A stretch of 64,000 nucleotides of DNA. It comes from an uncultured Lachnospiraceae bacterium (lineage in GTDB: Bacteria; Bacillota; Clostridia; Lachnospirales; Lachnospiraceae). The number at the start of each line of letters is the position of its first letter. The first letter of the stretch is position 1. Shown here in pieces: positions 51,846 to 61,437 of this stretch. The notes under the pieces are model-generated. The model worked only from the letters and a program-made list of their open reading frames with translations. It did not search any database and was not told where the DNA came from. Made by a program: the position numbers and the translations under genes. The DNA lies in the NCBI GenBank assembly GCA_947629385.1, contig CANRDO010000002.1, positions 1 through 64,000 of the forward strand. Reading direction: 5' to 3'.

Positions 51846-52784
51846 TTACACCCACGCCTTGATCTGCTCGTAGACGCCCTTGCCGTCGAGTTTGTACTTC
51901 TCGAGCAAAGCCACGGCCGAACCGGACTCGCCGAACACATCCTGCACGCCGATGCGCAGCACCGGGGTCGGAGCCTTCGCGCACAGCGTCTCGCAGACTG
52001 CGCTGCCCAGGCCGCCGATCACGGAATGCTCCTCGACTGTCACGACCTTGCCGGTCGCCTTCGCGGCGGCCACCACAAGCTCCTCGTCGAGCGGCTTGAT
52101 CGTGTGGATGTTGATGATCTTCGCGGAGATACCGTCCGCCGCGAGCATCTCTGCCGCCTCGAGCGCGCTGTTCACGCACAGGCCTGTCGCGAATACGGTG
52201 ACGTCCGTGCCCTCGCGCAGCGTGATGCCCTTGCCGATCTCAAACTTGTAATCCGGGTTCGTGTTGATCACCGGAACAGCCAGACGGCCAAAGCGCAGAT
52301 AGACCGGTCCGACATACTCATAGGCAGCCTTCACTGCGGCTCTCGCCTCAACGTCGTCCGCCGGGTTGATCACGACCATGCCCGGGATCTCGCGCATCAG
52401 AGCCAGATCCTCGTTACACTGGTGGGACGCGCCGTCCTCGCCTACCGAGATGCCGGCGTGCGTCGCGCCGATTTTCACGTTCATATGCGGATAGCCGATG
52501 GAATTTCTCACCTGCTCATACGCGCGGCCCGAAGCGAACATCGCGAACGTGCTCGCGAACGGCACCTTTCCCGTAGTGGAAAGACCTGCAGCAATGCCCA
52601 TCATATTGCACTCCGCGATACCACAGTCGATGTGGCGGTCCGGGAACGCTTTCTTGAATACGCCTGTCTTCGTCGCACCCGCGAGGTCAGCATCCAGAAC
52701 GACGAGATCCTCATGCTCCGCGCCGAGCTCGGCCAGCGCGTTTCCGTAACTTTCTCTGGTAGCGATCTTCTTTACTTCTGACAT
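51846..52784 (-). CDS. Transketolase, C-terminal subunit
   Basis: This 312-residue protein holds the pyrimidine-binding domain (LVVLDADLAGATKTGVFKKA near residue 32, DGASHQCNEDLALMREIPGM near residue 117) and the C-terminal regulatory domain (FATGLCVNSALEAAEML). It works with the N-terminal subunit encoded just upstream, overlapping by 13 bases. Splitting of transketolase in two is common in Clostridia. The enzyme moves two-carbon units in the pentose phosphate pathway and makes sedoheptulose 7-phosphate, the heptose precursor used in the central locus. Confidence 0.93.
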   Translation of the reverse strand: MSEVKKIATRESYGNALAELGAEHEDLVVLDADLAGATKTGVFKKAFPDRHIDCGIAECNMMGIAAGLSTTGKVPFASTFAMFASGRAYEQVRNSIGYPHMNVKIGATHAGISVGEDGASHQCNEDLALMREIPGMVVINPADDVEARAAVKAAYEYVGPVYLRFGRLAVPVINTNPDYKFEIGKGITLREGTDVTVFATGLCVNSALEAAEMLAADGISAKIINIHTIKPLDEELVVAAAKATGKVVTVEEHSVIGGLGSAVCETLCAKAPTPVLRIGVQDVFGESGSAVALLEKYKLDGKGVYEQIKAWV

Positions 52785-53611
52785 AATGCTTCCCCCACTT
52801 TCTCTAAGTCTGCCATGGCGACGGCGTACTGCTCATCGTTCGGAGCGGTGCCGTGCCAGGACGCCTGATTCTCCATAAAGGAAACGCCCTTTCCTTTGAC
52901 GGTCTTCATGATGATCGCCGTCGGCATGCCCTTTGTGGTCTTCGCCTCCGCGAACGCCGCGCGCAGCTGATCCATGTCGTTGCCGTCCGCCACGTTGATC
53001 ACATGGAAATTGAACGCTTCGAATTTCTTGTCGATCGGGTACGGTGAGCAGACGTCCGCGATGTTGCCATCGATCTGAAGGCCGTTGTTGTCCACGATCA
53101 CGACGAGGTTGTCCAGCTTCCTGTGGCCTGCGAACATTGCCGCTTCCCAGACCTGGCCTTCCTGGATCTCACCGTCGCCGAGCAGCGTGTACACGCGGTA
53201 GGACTTGCCGTCCATCTTCCCCGCAAGCGCCATGCCGACCGCCGCCGAAATGCCCTGTCCCAGAGAGCCCGAGGACATGTCGATGCCGGCGATGTGCTGC
53301 ATGCACGGATGCCCCTGCAGATGTGAGCCGACCTTGCGCAGCGTCGTCAAATCCTCCACCGGGAAATATCCCCTGTGCGCCATCGCAGAATAGTAGCCCG
53401 GAGCCGTGTGTCCCTTTGAGAGCACGAAACGGTCTCTGTCCGGATTCTTCGGATCCTTCGGATCGATGTTCATCTCCTCAAAATAGAGGTAGGTGAACAG
53501 ATCTGCGGCTGAGAGAGATCCGCCCGGATGTCCGGCTTTCGCGCTGTGCACCGCCGTCACGATGCCCTTGCGAACCTCGTTCGCCATTTTCTGTAACTCA
53601 AGTGTCGTCAT
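52772..53611 (-). CDS. Transketolase, N-terminal subunit
   Basis: This 279-residue subunit binds the ThDP diphosphate. Landmarks are SAKAGHPGGSLSAADLFTYL near residue 23, SKGHTAPGYYSAMA near residue 65, and the metal/ThDP motif LLGDGEIQEGQVWEAAMFAG near residue 148. It is first in the two-gene operon; the start follows GAAAGG. Upstream is a 255-bp gap with a complex hairpin element. Confidence 0.94.
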   Translation of the reverse strand: MTTLELQKMANEVRKGIVTAVHSAKAGHPGGSLSAADLFTYLYFEEMNIDPKDPKNPDRDRFVLSKGHTAPGYYSAMAHRGYFPVEDLTTLRKVGSHLQGHPCMQHIAGIDMSSGSLGQGISAAVGMALAGKMDGKSYRVYTLLGDGEIQEGQVWEAAMFAGHRKLDNLVVIVDNNGLQIDGNIADVCSPYPIDKKFEAFNFHVINVADGNDMDQLRAAFAEAKTTKGMPTAIIMKTVKGKGVSFMENQASWHGTAPNDEQYAVAMADLEKVGEALCQK

Positions 53612-53640
53612 AATGGGTACCTTTCCTTTCTATCGATAAT

Positions 53641-53812
53641 AAAGCCCAGTCTCCATGAAGAGCGGACAACAAGTTCACTTGTTCGTCCGCTCATCCATGA
53701 GAGACGCTAATCCGTATGAGCAATACAGCAGCACGAACAGATGTGAGTGCTGCGATTTGCGAATGCGGATAGGATTGCGAGAGCACATAGTGCGAAGCAA
53801 TCCGTGGGCTTT
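53641..53812. repeat. Hairpin-rich intergenic element with outer inverted ends
   Basis: Outer ends AAAGCCCA (53641-53648) and TGGGCTTT (53805-53812) are inverted copies. Inside are three stems: GAGCGGAC with AACAAGT (53660-53674) against ACTTGTT and GTCCGCTC (53677-53692); GCAGCAC/GTGCTGC (53728-53734/53747-53753); and GGATTGC/GCAATCC (53772-53778/53797-53803). It fills most of the gap 53612-53867. It may be a dispersed palindromic repeat or a structured leader or terminator RNA. Confidence 0.7.
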
Positions 53813-53867
53813 TATTTAGATACATTCATCATACTATGATTTCCCACATTCGTCCAGTAAAATAATA

Positions 53868-56800
53868 TTATTCCACACTTTTCAGCGACTCGACCATGTC
53901 TATTTTCTTCAGCTTGAAGTACATGACGCCGTTGACGATCACGGAGAAGCCGATCGTGAAGAGTGTCCCGTACACGAAGCTCGGCAGGTTGATGTTGCGG
54001 CCGAACATGCAGGCGTCCACCTCGATCGTCGTGATGATGTACGCGTGCAGCAGCTTCCCGAGCCCGATCCCGAGCGCGGCGCCGATCAGCGTGAGCAGAA
54101 TATTTTCGCGGTAGACGTAGGCCGCCACCTCGCCGTTGTAGAAGCCGAGCACCTTCAGCGTGGCGAGCTCCCTGCGGCGCTCGTTGATGTTGATGTTGTT
54201 GAGGTTGTAGAGCACCACGACCGCGAGCGCGCCGGCCGATACGATCAGCACCAGCATGACGACGTCCATCGCCCCGAGCATGTTCTCGATCTGCTGCGCG
54301 AGCGTGCCGGTGTAGGTCACGTTGAGCACCGCGTCATGGCTCAGCATCGTCTCACCGATCTCCTCGATCCCTTCCTGCGGCTCTCCGCTCTCGAAGAAGA
54401 CGCTGTTAAATTCCGGCGCTTCCCCGTACACTTTTTCATACAGCGCCGGCGTCATATAGAGATAGTGCGACAGATAATTCTCGCACACGGCCGCGATCGG
54501 CACCTCGACGTCGTCGCCTTCGTCCTGTTCGAGCGTGATCACGTCGCCCGGCTTCAGCTTGAATTCCTTCGCGATCTTCTCCGTGATGATCGCGCCCTCG
54601 TCGCCCAGCTCGTACGGCTCCTTCGTCTCGCGGTCGCGAAAACGGAAAAATCCGTCCAGATCCTCCAGATCCTCGGGCACATACAGGTATACCGACCACT
54701 CCTTGTCCGTGATCCCCTCCGTCTGCACGTCCGTCAGCTGCATATAGAAACGCTTGGAATGCGTCACTCTCTCGTCCGCGCGCAGGGCGTCCTCCACTTC
54801 CTCAATCTCGGATGCATCTGCGTCCGTGTCCAGCACGACAACCGCGTCGTAGAGCTGCAATTCATCAAACTGTATGGTACCGATATCCGTGATCGAATCC
54901 AGCAGCCCGTAACCCACGAGCAGAAGGCCCATACAGCCACCGATGCCGATGACCGTCATCAGAAAACGCTTCTTGTAGCGGAACAGGTTTCGCACCGTAG
55001 ATTTCCATGTGAAGCTGAGCCGCTTCCACAAAAATGTGATCCGCTCCAGGAAGACGCGCTTGCCTTCCTTCGGGGCAGGAGGCCGCATGAGCTGTGCCGG
55101 GACAGCCATGAGCTCCTTGTAGCAGGCGGAGACCGTCGCCCCGATCGTGCACAGCAGCGCTGCTCCCATCGCGATCAGACCGTAGGTCCAGTTATACGGA
55201 AGCAGGATCTCCGGAATGTGCTGATACATGATCCCGTAAGCGTTGATAATCACCCACGGGAAAATCTTTTCGCCGATCAGGATGCCTGCCACGCCGCCGC
55301 CGAGCGTCGCCAGAAACGCGTATTTCAGATATTTTGAAGCGATCGACCACTTGCCGTAGCCGAGCGCCTTCAGCGTCCCGATCTGCGTGCGCTCCTCCTC
55401 GACCATACGTGTCATCGTCGTAAGAGAAATGAGCGCCGCCACCAGGAAGAACAGGATCGGCACGACCTTGGCGATATTCGAGAGGCGCTCCGCGTTCTCG
55501 CCGAAACCGGCATGTTCCGGAAGTGCGCTGCGGTTGTCTATGTACCAGTCCGGATAGCGCAGGTCGGCGAGCTTCTCCTCGGCGTCCGCGATCTGCTCCT
55601 CTGCCTCCGCCAGATCCGCCTCCGCATCCTTAATCTTCTGCTCGCCCTCCGCGATCTCGTCCTCAGCCTCTTTTTTCCCTTCCTCGTAGTCCTCCCAGCC
55701 ATCCTGAATCTTGTGCTCGTTTTCCACGATCTCTCTCTGGCCGTCCCGAATCTGCCGTCTGGCCTCGGCCAGATCGCTGCGCGCATCACTCAGCTTCTGA
55801 CGTCCCTCAGCAAGCTGCCGTTCTCCCTCCGACGCCTGCGACTGCGAGGCCTCCAGCTGCGCCCAGCCGGAATCCAGCTGCCTGCGGGCCGAGGTCAACT
55901 GTGCCCGCGCTTTTTTTAGTTCCTGATAGCCCTGATTGATCTCTTCCTGTCCCTGCTTCAGCTTCTTCTCGTTCGCGTCCAACTCCTTTTTCGCGGCGGC
56001 AAGCTGCTTTCCGGCGGCCGCCGCCTGCGTCTTCTGCGTGTTCAGCTGCTGCCATGCCGCGGTAAGCTGTTGTCCGGCAGCGTTCAGCTCCTGCTCATTC
56101 GCATCCAGCTCCTGCTTCGACGCCGCAAGGGCGGTCGCCGTCGCGTCCAGCGTCTGCTTTTGTCCCGCCAGCGTCGTCTGCGCCTCGTCCATCTTTGCCT
56201 TCGCGCCCGCAAGACCGGCCACAGTGCTGTCACGCGTGGCCACGGCCTTCGCCGCCGCCTGCTGTTTCTGCTGCTGCTCCTGGACCAGATTCAGCTTTCC
56301 CTGACTTGCAGTCCCGCTGTATTCCGCGTCAAGCGCCGCGATCTCCTGCCTCAGGGCTTCTATCTCGGAATTCTTCCCGGATACATTGCTCTCTGCCGTG
56401 CCGACCGCCGCGTTCAGCGCCTGAATCTGCGCATCCAGCCCCGATACTTTCGCCTCCTGGTCTGCGATCTTTGTTTTCAGATCGGCGATGACGGATTCCT
56501 GCGCGCCTGCCTGCCCCGCCAGAGTATCCGCTGCCGCCTGGCGGTCCTCCACCGCCTGCTGCGCCGCAGAGAGCGCGTTTTGGTAGTCCTCTGTATATCC
56601 TGAATCCGGGTTCCCCGGATCCTTGTAGGCAGGCGCTTTCTGCAATTTCTCAAGCGCATCCTGAGCCGCCTGCAGATCCGCCTCCGCCGTCTGCTGCTGG
56701 GCCTGCAGATCCGCGGTAGCCGCTTCCGCCGTCGCGAGCTGGTTCCTCTGGTCAGTCAAGGTACCGGCCTGTGCATCCCTCTGTGCCTGCAGCGCCGGAA

Positions 56801-58406
56801 CCCCTTTCTGGGCCTCCCGGGCATCCTGAAGCTGCTGGTTCAATCCCTCCAGCGCCTTCTGCGCCTGCGCGAGCTGGCCGCTCATTTCGTCCCTGTCCGA
56901 ACGATTCTGCGCGACCCTCGCGTCGCATTCCTGCTGTGCCTGCTGCGCGGCGTCCACCGCCGCCTGAAGCGCCGCAATTGTATTATCGTATTCCTGAAGC
57001 TGTCCCTGCAGCTGCGCGGCCGCGGCGTTGTAGGCCGCCAGACCTGCGTTGTACTGCTCAAGCCCCGTCTCATACTGCGCCTTGCCCGCCGTCAGCTGCT
57101 GCATGCCGGAATCATAAGCCGCCTGCTGCTGTGTGAGCTGCGTCTCGGCCGCCGCCAGCTGTTTCTGTCCCGCGTTGTAGGTTGCCAGATTTTCCTTGTA
57201 CGCCTTCTGTCCCGCCGCCAGCTGCTTCTTTCCCGCGTCGATCTGCTTCTGCGCGGCCTTCAGTTCCTTCTCTCCCTTGGCGGATTCGCTCTCGTATTCC
57301 TTTACGCCGGTGCTGTATTCCTTTTCCCCGGAATCCAGAGTGCCGCGGGCCTCTTCCATCTGGCTCCTGCCTTCCTCCAGGGTCGACTCGTTCTCTTCTA
57401 TCTCCTTTTCGCCGTCCTTCAGCTCTCTCTCTCCATCCGCGAACTCCTCTCTGGCGTCCCAGAGCTCTCGCTTTCCATCCTCGAGCTCCTGCTCTCCCTC
57501 CGTGAGCTCGGACTCCGCCTCCGCAAGCTCAGACTCTGCCTCCGCCCTGCCGTCCTTAAGCTCCTGCTTCGCGTCGGCAAGCTCCTGCTTCCCGTCCGCA
57601 ACCTCCTGCTTCGCCTCCGCAAGCTCGGATTCCGCCGTCTCTGTGACTTCGTTGTAACGGATCTCGCAGCGCGCGTCGGCGATCCCCTCGATGCGGCCGC
57701 AGACCTCGTCCACGAGGTCGTCGTAGCCGTCGGTAAACGCCGTCTTCGCCGCCGCGCCGTCCACCCGCAGATACGCGACGCTATAGATCTCCGCGTCGAA
57801 TTCCTCCGGGATCACATAGGCAAAACCCGCCAGTGAACCCGTGCCAAGTGCCGTGCTTCCCCGATTGAAGGATAAATAGCAAGGACTGTAGCCATAGCCG
57901 CTAACCGTAAATTTCCGGTGCCTCAGGCTGCTGTCCTCCTCTGATGACACAGCGATCTCCAGCTCGTCCCCCGGCCTGTACCCGGTCTTGAGCGCGTAGG
58001 CGGCGTCCAGAAAACACTCATCCGCGCGCTCCGGCAATCTGCCCTCCGCCGGCGTCAGCTCGTTAATCCCGTCCTGCAGAGCCTCGACGTGAAGCACCTC
58101 GCGCGCGTCGCCCTCGCCGCAGTAAACATCCTCCATATAGCTGCCTGCCACAAAAGAGACACCCTCGATCTCCTCGAGCGCGTCCAGGTCGTCCTCCGTC
58201 AGGCCAAGCGTGCTGATGACACGAAGATCCATGAGACGACTGTCGTCAAAATAAGAATCTCCAGTCAGCCGCATATCCGGTGCGGAAGATTGAATTCCAG
58301 AGAAAAAAGCCACTCCCAACGCCACAATGAAAAATATGGACAGGAAGCGGTTTTTACTCTTTCTTATTTCCACGCGAAAATCTTTGTGTAATGCCTTTTT
58401 CCTCAT
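53868..58406 (-). CDS. FtsX-type ABC transporter permease with a very long coiled-coil insert
   Basis: This protein of about 1512 residues has one span near the N-terminus (FLSIFFIVALGVAFFSGI), then an external domain to about residue 260. A very long coiled-coil-like, Ala/Gln/Glu/Lys-rich stretch follows to about residue 960, with units such as ELADAKQELKDG and AEAESELAEAESEL. Then come three FtsX spans (VVPILFFLVAALISLTTM onward), a second external domain and a last membrane part near the C-terminus. It pairs with the ATPase gene 22 bp upstream. MacB/FtsX-like systems act mechanically on envelope processes or export. A GTG at 58415 is an alternative start. Confidence 0.88.
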   Translation of the reverse strand: MRKKALHKDFRVEIRKSKNRFLSIFFIVALGVAFFSGIQSSAPDMRLTGDSYFDDSRLMDLRVISTLGLTEDDLDALEEIEGVSFVAGSYMEDVYCGEGDAREVLHVEALQDGINELTPAEGRLPERADECFLDAAYALKTGYRPGDELEIAVSSEEDSSLRHRKFTVSGYGYSPCYLSFNRGSTALGTGSLAGFAYVIPEEFDAEIYSVAYLRVDGAAAKTAFTDGYDDLVDEVCGRIEGIADARCEIRYNEVTETAESELAEAKQEVADGKQELADAKQELKDGRAEAESELAEAESELTEGEQELEDGKRELWDAREEFADGERELKDGEKEIEENESTLEEGRSQMEEARGTLDSGEKEYSTGVKEYESESAKGEKELKAAQKQIDAGKKQLAAGQKAYKENLATYNAGQKQLAAAETQLTQQQAAYDSGMQQLTAGKAQYETGLEQYNAGLAAYNAAAAQLQGQLQEYDNTIAALQAAVDAAQQAQQECDARVAQNRSDRDEMSGQLAQAQKALEGLNQQLQDAREAQKGVPALQAQRDAQAGTLTDQRNQLATAEAATADLQAQQQTAEADLQAAQDALEKLQKAPAYKDPGNPDSGYTEDYQNALSAAQQAVEDRQAAADTLAGQAGAQESVIADLKTKIADQEAKVSGLDAQIQALNAAVGTAESNVSGKNSEIEALRQEIAALDAEYSGTASQGKLNLVQEQQQKQQAAAKAVATRDSTVAGLAGAKAKMDEAQTTLAGQKQTLDATATALAASKQELDANEQELNAAGQQLTAAWQQLNTQKTQAAAAGKQLAAAKKELDANEKKLKQGQEEINQGYQELKKARAQLTSARRQLDSGWAQLEASQSQASEGERQLAEGRQKLSDARSDLAEARRQIRDGQREIVENEHKIQDGWEDYEEGKKEAEDEIAEGEQKIKDAEADLAEAEEQIADAEEKLADLRYPDWYIDNRSALPEHAGFGENAERLSNIAKVVPILFFLVAALISLTTMTRMVEEERTQIGTLKALGYGKWSIASKYLKYAFLATLGGGVAGILIGEKIFPWVIINAYGIMYQHIPEILLPYNWTYGLIAMGAALLCTIGATVSACYKELMAVPAQLMRPPAPKEGKRVFLERITFLWKRLSFTWKSTVRNLFRYKKRFLMTVIGIGGCMGLLLVGYGLLDSITDIGTIQFDELQLYDAVVVLDTDADASEIEEVEDALRADERVTHSKRFYMQLTDVQTEGITDKEWSVYLYVPEDLEDLDGFFRFRDRETKEPYELGDEGAIITEKIAKEFKLKPGDVITLEQDEGDDVEVPIAAVCENYLSHYLYMTPALYEKVYGEAPEFNSVFFESGEPQEGIEEIGETMLSHDAVLNVTYTGTLAQQIENMLGAMDVVMLVLIVSAGALAVVVLYNLNNININERRRELATLKVLGFYNGEVAAYVYRENILLTLIGAALGIGLGKLLHAYIITTIEVDACMFGRNINLPSFVYGTLFTIGFSVIVNGVMYFKLKKIDMVESLKSVE

Positions 58407-58436
58407 CAATCTCACATTCCCGCTGTTTTGTATAGA

Positions 58437-59165
58437 TTACCACTCAATCGTCTCCACCGGGATCGGCCGGTCATTCAGCTTCATCTCGGACACACGGCCG
58501 TTTTTGATGCGGATCACACGGTCCGCCATCGGCGTGATCGCCGTGTTGTGCGTGATGACGATGACAGTCATTCCGCGCTCTCTGCACATATCCTGCAAAA
58601 GCTTGAGGATCGCCTTGCCGGTCTGGTAGTCAAGCGCGCCCGTCGGCTCGTCGCACAGCAGAAGCTTCGGATTCTTCGCGAGCGCCCGCGCAATCGACAC
58701 GCGCTGCTGCTCGCCGCCGGAGAGCTGGGTCGGGAAATTCCCCATGCGCTGCTCCAGACCGACCTCGCGCAGCACCTCCTCCGCGTTCAGAGGATTCTTT
58801 GAGATCTGCAGCGCAAGCTCCACGTTCTCGAGCGCCGTCAGATTCGGTACAAGATTATAAAACTGAAAGACGAAGCCGATATCATTTCGCCGGTAAGACG
58901 TCAGCTTCTTCTGGCTGTAGCGGGCGATGTCGCTGCCGTCCACGATCACGCTGCCGCTGCTCGCCGTGTCCATGCCGCCCAGAATGTTGAGCACCGTCGT
59001 CTTGCCTGCGCCGGAAGGCCCTACGATCACGACAAACTCGCCCTTCTTTATCTCGAAATCAATCCCGTCCACCGCATGGATATCCACCTCGCCCATGTGG
59101 TAGATCTTCGTCACATTCTCAAGCTTTACGAACGCCTCCGGCACGTCCCATACCTCCGAATCCAT
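58437..59165 (-). CDS. ABC transporter ATPase, MacB/LolD type
   Basis: This 242-residue ATPase has Walker [21 protein letters not shown] near residue 48, the Q-loop [16 protein letters not shown], the signature [19 protein letters not shown] near residue 148 and Walker [13 protein letters not shown]. The H-loop is VIVITHN. It drives the long FtsX-type permease. The start is uncertain: an ATG at 59165, or a GTG at 59144 behind CGGAGG. Confidence 0.92.
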   Translation of the reverse strand: MDSEVWDVPEAFVKLENVTKIYHMGEVDIHAVDGIDFEIKKGEFVVIVGPSGAGKTTVLNILGGMDTASSGSVIVDGSDIARYSQKKLTSYRRNDIGFVFQFYNLVPNLTALENVELALQISKNPLNAEEVLREVGLEQRMGNFPTQLSGGEQQRVSIARALAKNPKLLLCDEPTGALDYQTGKAILKLLQDMCRERGMTVIVITHNTAITPMADRVIRIKNGRVSEMKLNDRPIPVETIEW

Positions 59166-59241
59166 GTACTCTAATCTTCATTTTACATGTACAAAGTCCG
59201 TCCTGCAATCACTTTATAAAAATTTAATGCTGGTTTTCCCT

Positions 59242-60609
59242 TCAACGCTCGTTCAGGTCGACATATTCTCTGTGATGCCCCACATACTTGTACGCAGGGC
59301 GGATGATCTTGCCCTCGTTGACGAGCTCCTCGATCCGATGCGCGCTCCAGCCCGCGATCCTCGAGATCGCGAACACCGGCGTGTACAGCTGTTTCGGGAT
59401 GCCGAGCATCGAATACACAAATCCACTGTAAAAGTCGACGTTGCAGCAGATCGGCTTGTGCAGCTTCTTGCGGTTCGTCAGAAGCTCCGATGCGATGCGC
59501 TCCACCCTCTCGTGCAGCGCGAACTCGTCCGTCAACCCCTTCTCCTCTGAGAGAGACTTCGCATACTCCTTCAAAATGACCGCACGCGGATCGGAGAGCG
59601 TATAAACCGCGTGCCCCATGCCGTAGATCAGACCGCTGCCGTCAAACGCTTCCTTATTCATAATCTTCATCAGGTAATCGCGAACCGCGTCGTCGCTGCC
59701 CCAGTTCGGCACGTTCTCCTTGATGTCCGCGAACATATTCTCCACCTTGAGGTTCGCGCCGCCGTGCTTCGGTCCCTTCAACGATCCGAGCGACGCCGAG
59801 ACCGCGGAATAGGTATCCGTGCCGGTCGATGAGACGACATGCGTGGTAAATGTAGAGTTATTACCGCCGCCGTGCTCCGCATGAATCACCAGCGCGATGT
59901 CGAGCACGCGCGCCTCTAGCTCCGTATACTGCCCGTCGTCACGCAGAATACGCAGAATATTTTCCGCCGTGGAAAGCTCCGGTTCCGGATAGCGGATCAA
60001 AAGACTCTTGTCATTATGGTAATGCTGATATGCATGATATGCGTAAACGGAGATCAACGGGAATGTCGCGATCAGAGATAAGCACTGCTTAAGCACATTC
60101 TGGATCGAAATGTCGTCCGGATTCTCGTCGTACGAATACAACGTCAGTACACTGCGCTGCAATGCATTCATGATGTCCATGCTGGGAGCCTTCATGATCA
60201 CATCCCGCACAAATTTGTTCGGAAGCTCCCGGTACTGGCTCAGGATCTCGATAAAGGATGAAAGCTGCTGCTGATTCGGCAATGCCCCAAACAAAAGCAG
60301 GTATGTAATCTCCTCGAAGTTGAATTTTCTCTCCTCGAAGCCCTTCTTCAGATCCATAATGTTGTAACCCTGAAAATATAGCTGTCCCTCGGACGGAATT
60401 TTCTTTCCACCCTCTGTCCGAAACGCGACCACGTCCGAAATCTCGGTCAGACCGGTCAAAACGCCTTTGCCGTCCGATTCGCGCAGGCCGCGCTTCACAT
60501 CATACTCCTCATAAAGATTCAGGTCCAGCGCCCCTGAAATCATACACCACTTCACGAGCTCCGCCAGTCTGATGTCTCTGATTCTTCTGTCCTCGTCACT
60601 CTTCATCAT
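59242..60609 (-). CDS. Citrate synthase
   Basis: This 455-residue protein begins at the ATG at 60609 behind AGGAGGAG. Family landmarks are IALVIHAEHGGGNNSTFTTH near residue 255, SLGSLKGPKHGGAN near residue 287, GMGHAVYTLSDPRA near residue 340 with the catalytic His, and the C-terminal VFAISRIAGWSAHRIEEL. It condenses acetyl-CoA and oxaloacetate; a methylcitrate activity cannot be excluded. It lies just behind an ArsR-type regulator, and the two reading frames nearly touch. Confidence 0.94.
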   Translation of the reverse strand: MMKSDEDRRIRDIRLAELVKWCMISGALDLNLYEEYDVKRGLRESDGKGVLTGLTEISDVVAFRTEGGKKIPSEGQLYFQGYNIMDLKKGFEERKFNFEEITYLLLFGALPNQQQLSSFIEILSQYRELPNKFVRDVIMKAPSMDIMNALQRSVLTLYSYDENPDDISIQNVLKQCLSLIATFPLISVYAYHAYQHYHNDKSLLIRYPEPELSTAENILRILRDDGQYTELEARVLDIALVIHAEHGGGNNSTFTTHVVSSTGTDTYSAVSASLGSLKGPKHGGANLKVENMFADIKENVPNWGSDDAVRDYLMKIMNKEAFDGSGLIYGMGHAVYTLSDPRAVILKEYAKSLSEEKGLTDEFALHERVERIASELLTNRKKLHKPICCNVDFYSGFVYSMLGIPKQLYTPVFAISRIAGWSAHRIEELVNEGKIIRPAYKYVGHHREYVDLNER

Positions 60610-60640
60610 AATATTCTCCTCCTCACGTCTGTGCGTTCTT

Positions 60641-61189
60641 TTAGCTGTCCTTCGCTGATCCACACTCCGCCAGACGCTTCAGCTCCGTCCGCAGCTTTCT
60701 GTCTACCGAGTAATACGACCATTTTCCCTGCTTACGGCACTTCACGATACCGGCCTCCGTCAGGATCTTCATATGATGCGACAGCGTAGACTGCGCGATA
60801 TCCATCGATCCCAGAATATCGCCCGCGCAGAGCTCCCTGTCCGCAAGCAGCGCCAGAATCTGCAGCCTGTTCTTATCTCCGAGCGCCCGGAAGCGCTCCG
60901 CCATCTCACGCAGCTTATCCCCTGCCATGTCTTTGGTCCTGCTTCCGGATGGCCTTCCGGCCGTGCCTTTGGCCCTGCTTTCGGATGATCTTCCGACCGC
61001 CTTCTCAACCGGCTTCTTTCCGGCCGCTTCGGGCTTGCTTCCGGCCGTTCCCGCCTCCGGTTTACGGTCTTTCTTCTTAAGCTTATCCTTTTTCGATCCG
61101 GCCGTCTTCTGCCCGGCTGCCGCAGGCTTTTTCAGTTTTTCCTTCTTTTTCTTTTCCTTTTCCGGCTTCCCCTGTTTCTTCTTTCCCAT
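60641..61189 (-). CDS. ArsR-family regulator with a lysine-rich N-terminal extension
   Basis: This protein of about 182 residues starts at the ATG at 61189 behind AAGGTGGG. The C-terminal 95 residues are a winged helix of the ArsR type: RFRALGDKNRLQILALLADR, then ELCAGDILGSMDIAQSTLSH as recognition helices, then KQGKWSYYSVD. No metal-binding CxC motif is seen in the alpha-3 position except the single Cys in ELCAGD. The first 85 residues are a low-complexity Lys/Ala/Gly/Pro tail, unusual for the family. It may regulate the citrate synthase gene 32 bp downstream. Confidence 0.85.
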   Translation of the reverse strand: MGKKKQGKPEKEKKKKEKLKKPAAAGQKTAGSKKDKLKKKDRKPEAGTAGSKPEAAGKKPVEKAVGRSSESRAKGTAGRPSGSRTKDMAGDKLREMAERFRALGDKNRLQILALLADRELCAGDILGSMDIAQSTLSHHMKILTEAGIVKCRKQGKWSYYSVDRKLRTELKRLAECGSAKDS

Positions 61190-61331
61190 GGAGTTACCCA
61201 CCTTCCACAGTTTCCGCAATTCAAATTCAATTCAGATTTAATTCAAATTTATATCATATTTTTCTTTTACAATCGACTACATCCCTTGGTTCGCGGACAG
61301 TATATCACAATATTTTATTTGAGTAAAGTGT

Positions 61332-61360
61332 TTGCATTTTTTATCCAGAAATGTTATAGT
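61332..61360 (+). promoter_or_regulatory. Promoter of the trigger-factor-like lipoprotein gene
   Basis: TTGCAT (61332-61337), 17 bp, TATAGT (61355-61360), about 78 bp ahead of the ATG. Confidence 0.5.
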
Positions 61361-61437
61361 ACCAATATTGTTACCTACAATTCACAACTATTTTCAAATT
61401 CATCCACATGAATCACGAGAAAGGAGCTTGAAACTTT

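Noticed and set aside
53700-53812. tRNA-like fold in the hairpin-rich gap
   Set aside because: The stems do not give a T-loop or anticodon arm of tRNA form.
54045-55337. A 430-codon plus-strand frame inside the ABC permease region
   Set aside because: It is antisense to the well-supported FtsX domain, a consequence of GC-rich codon use.
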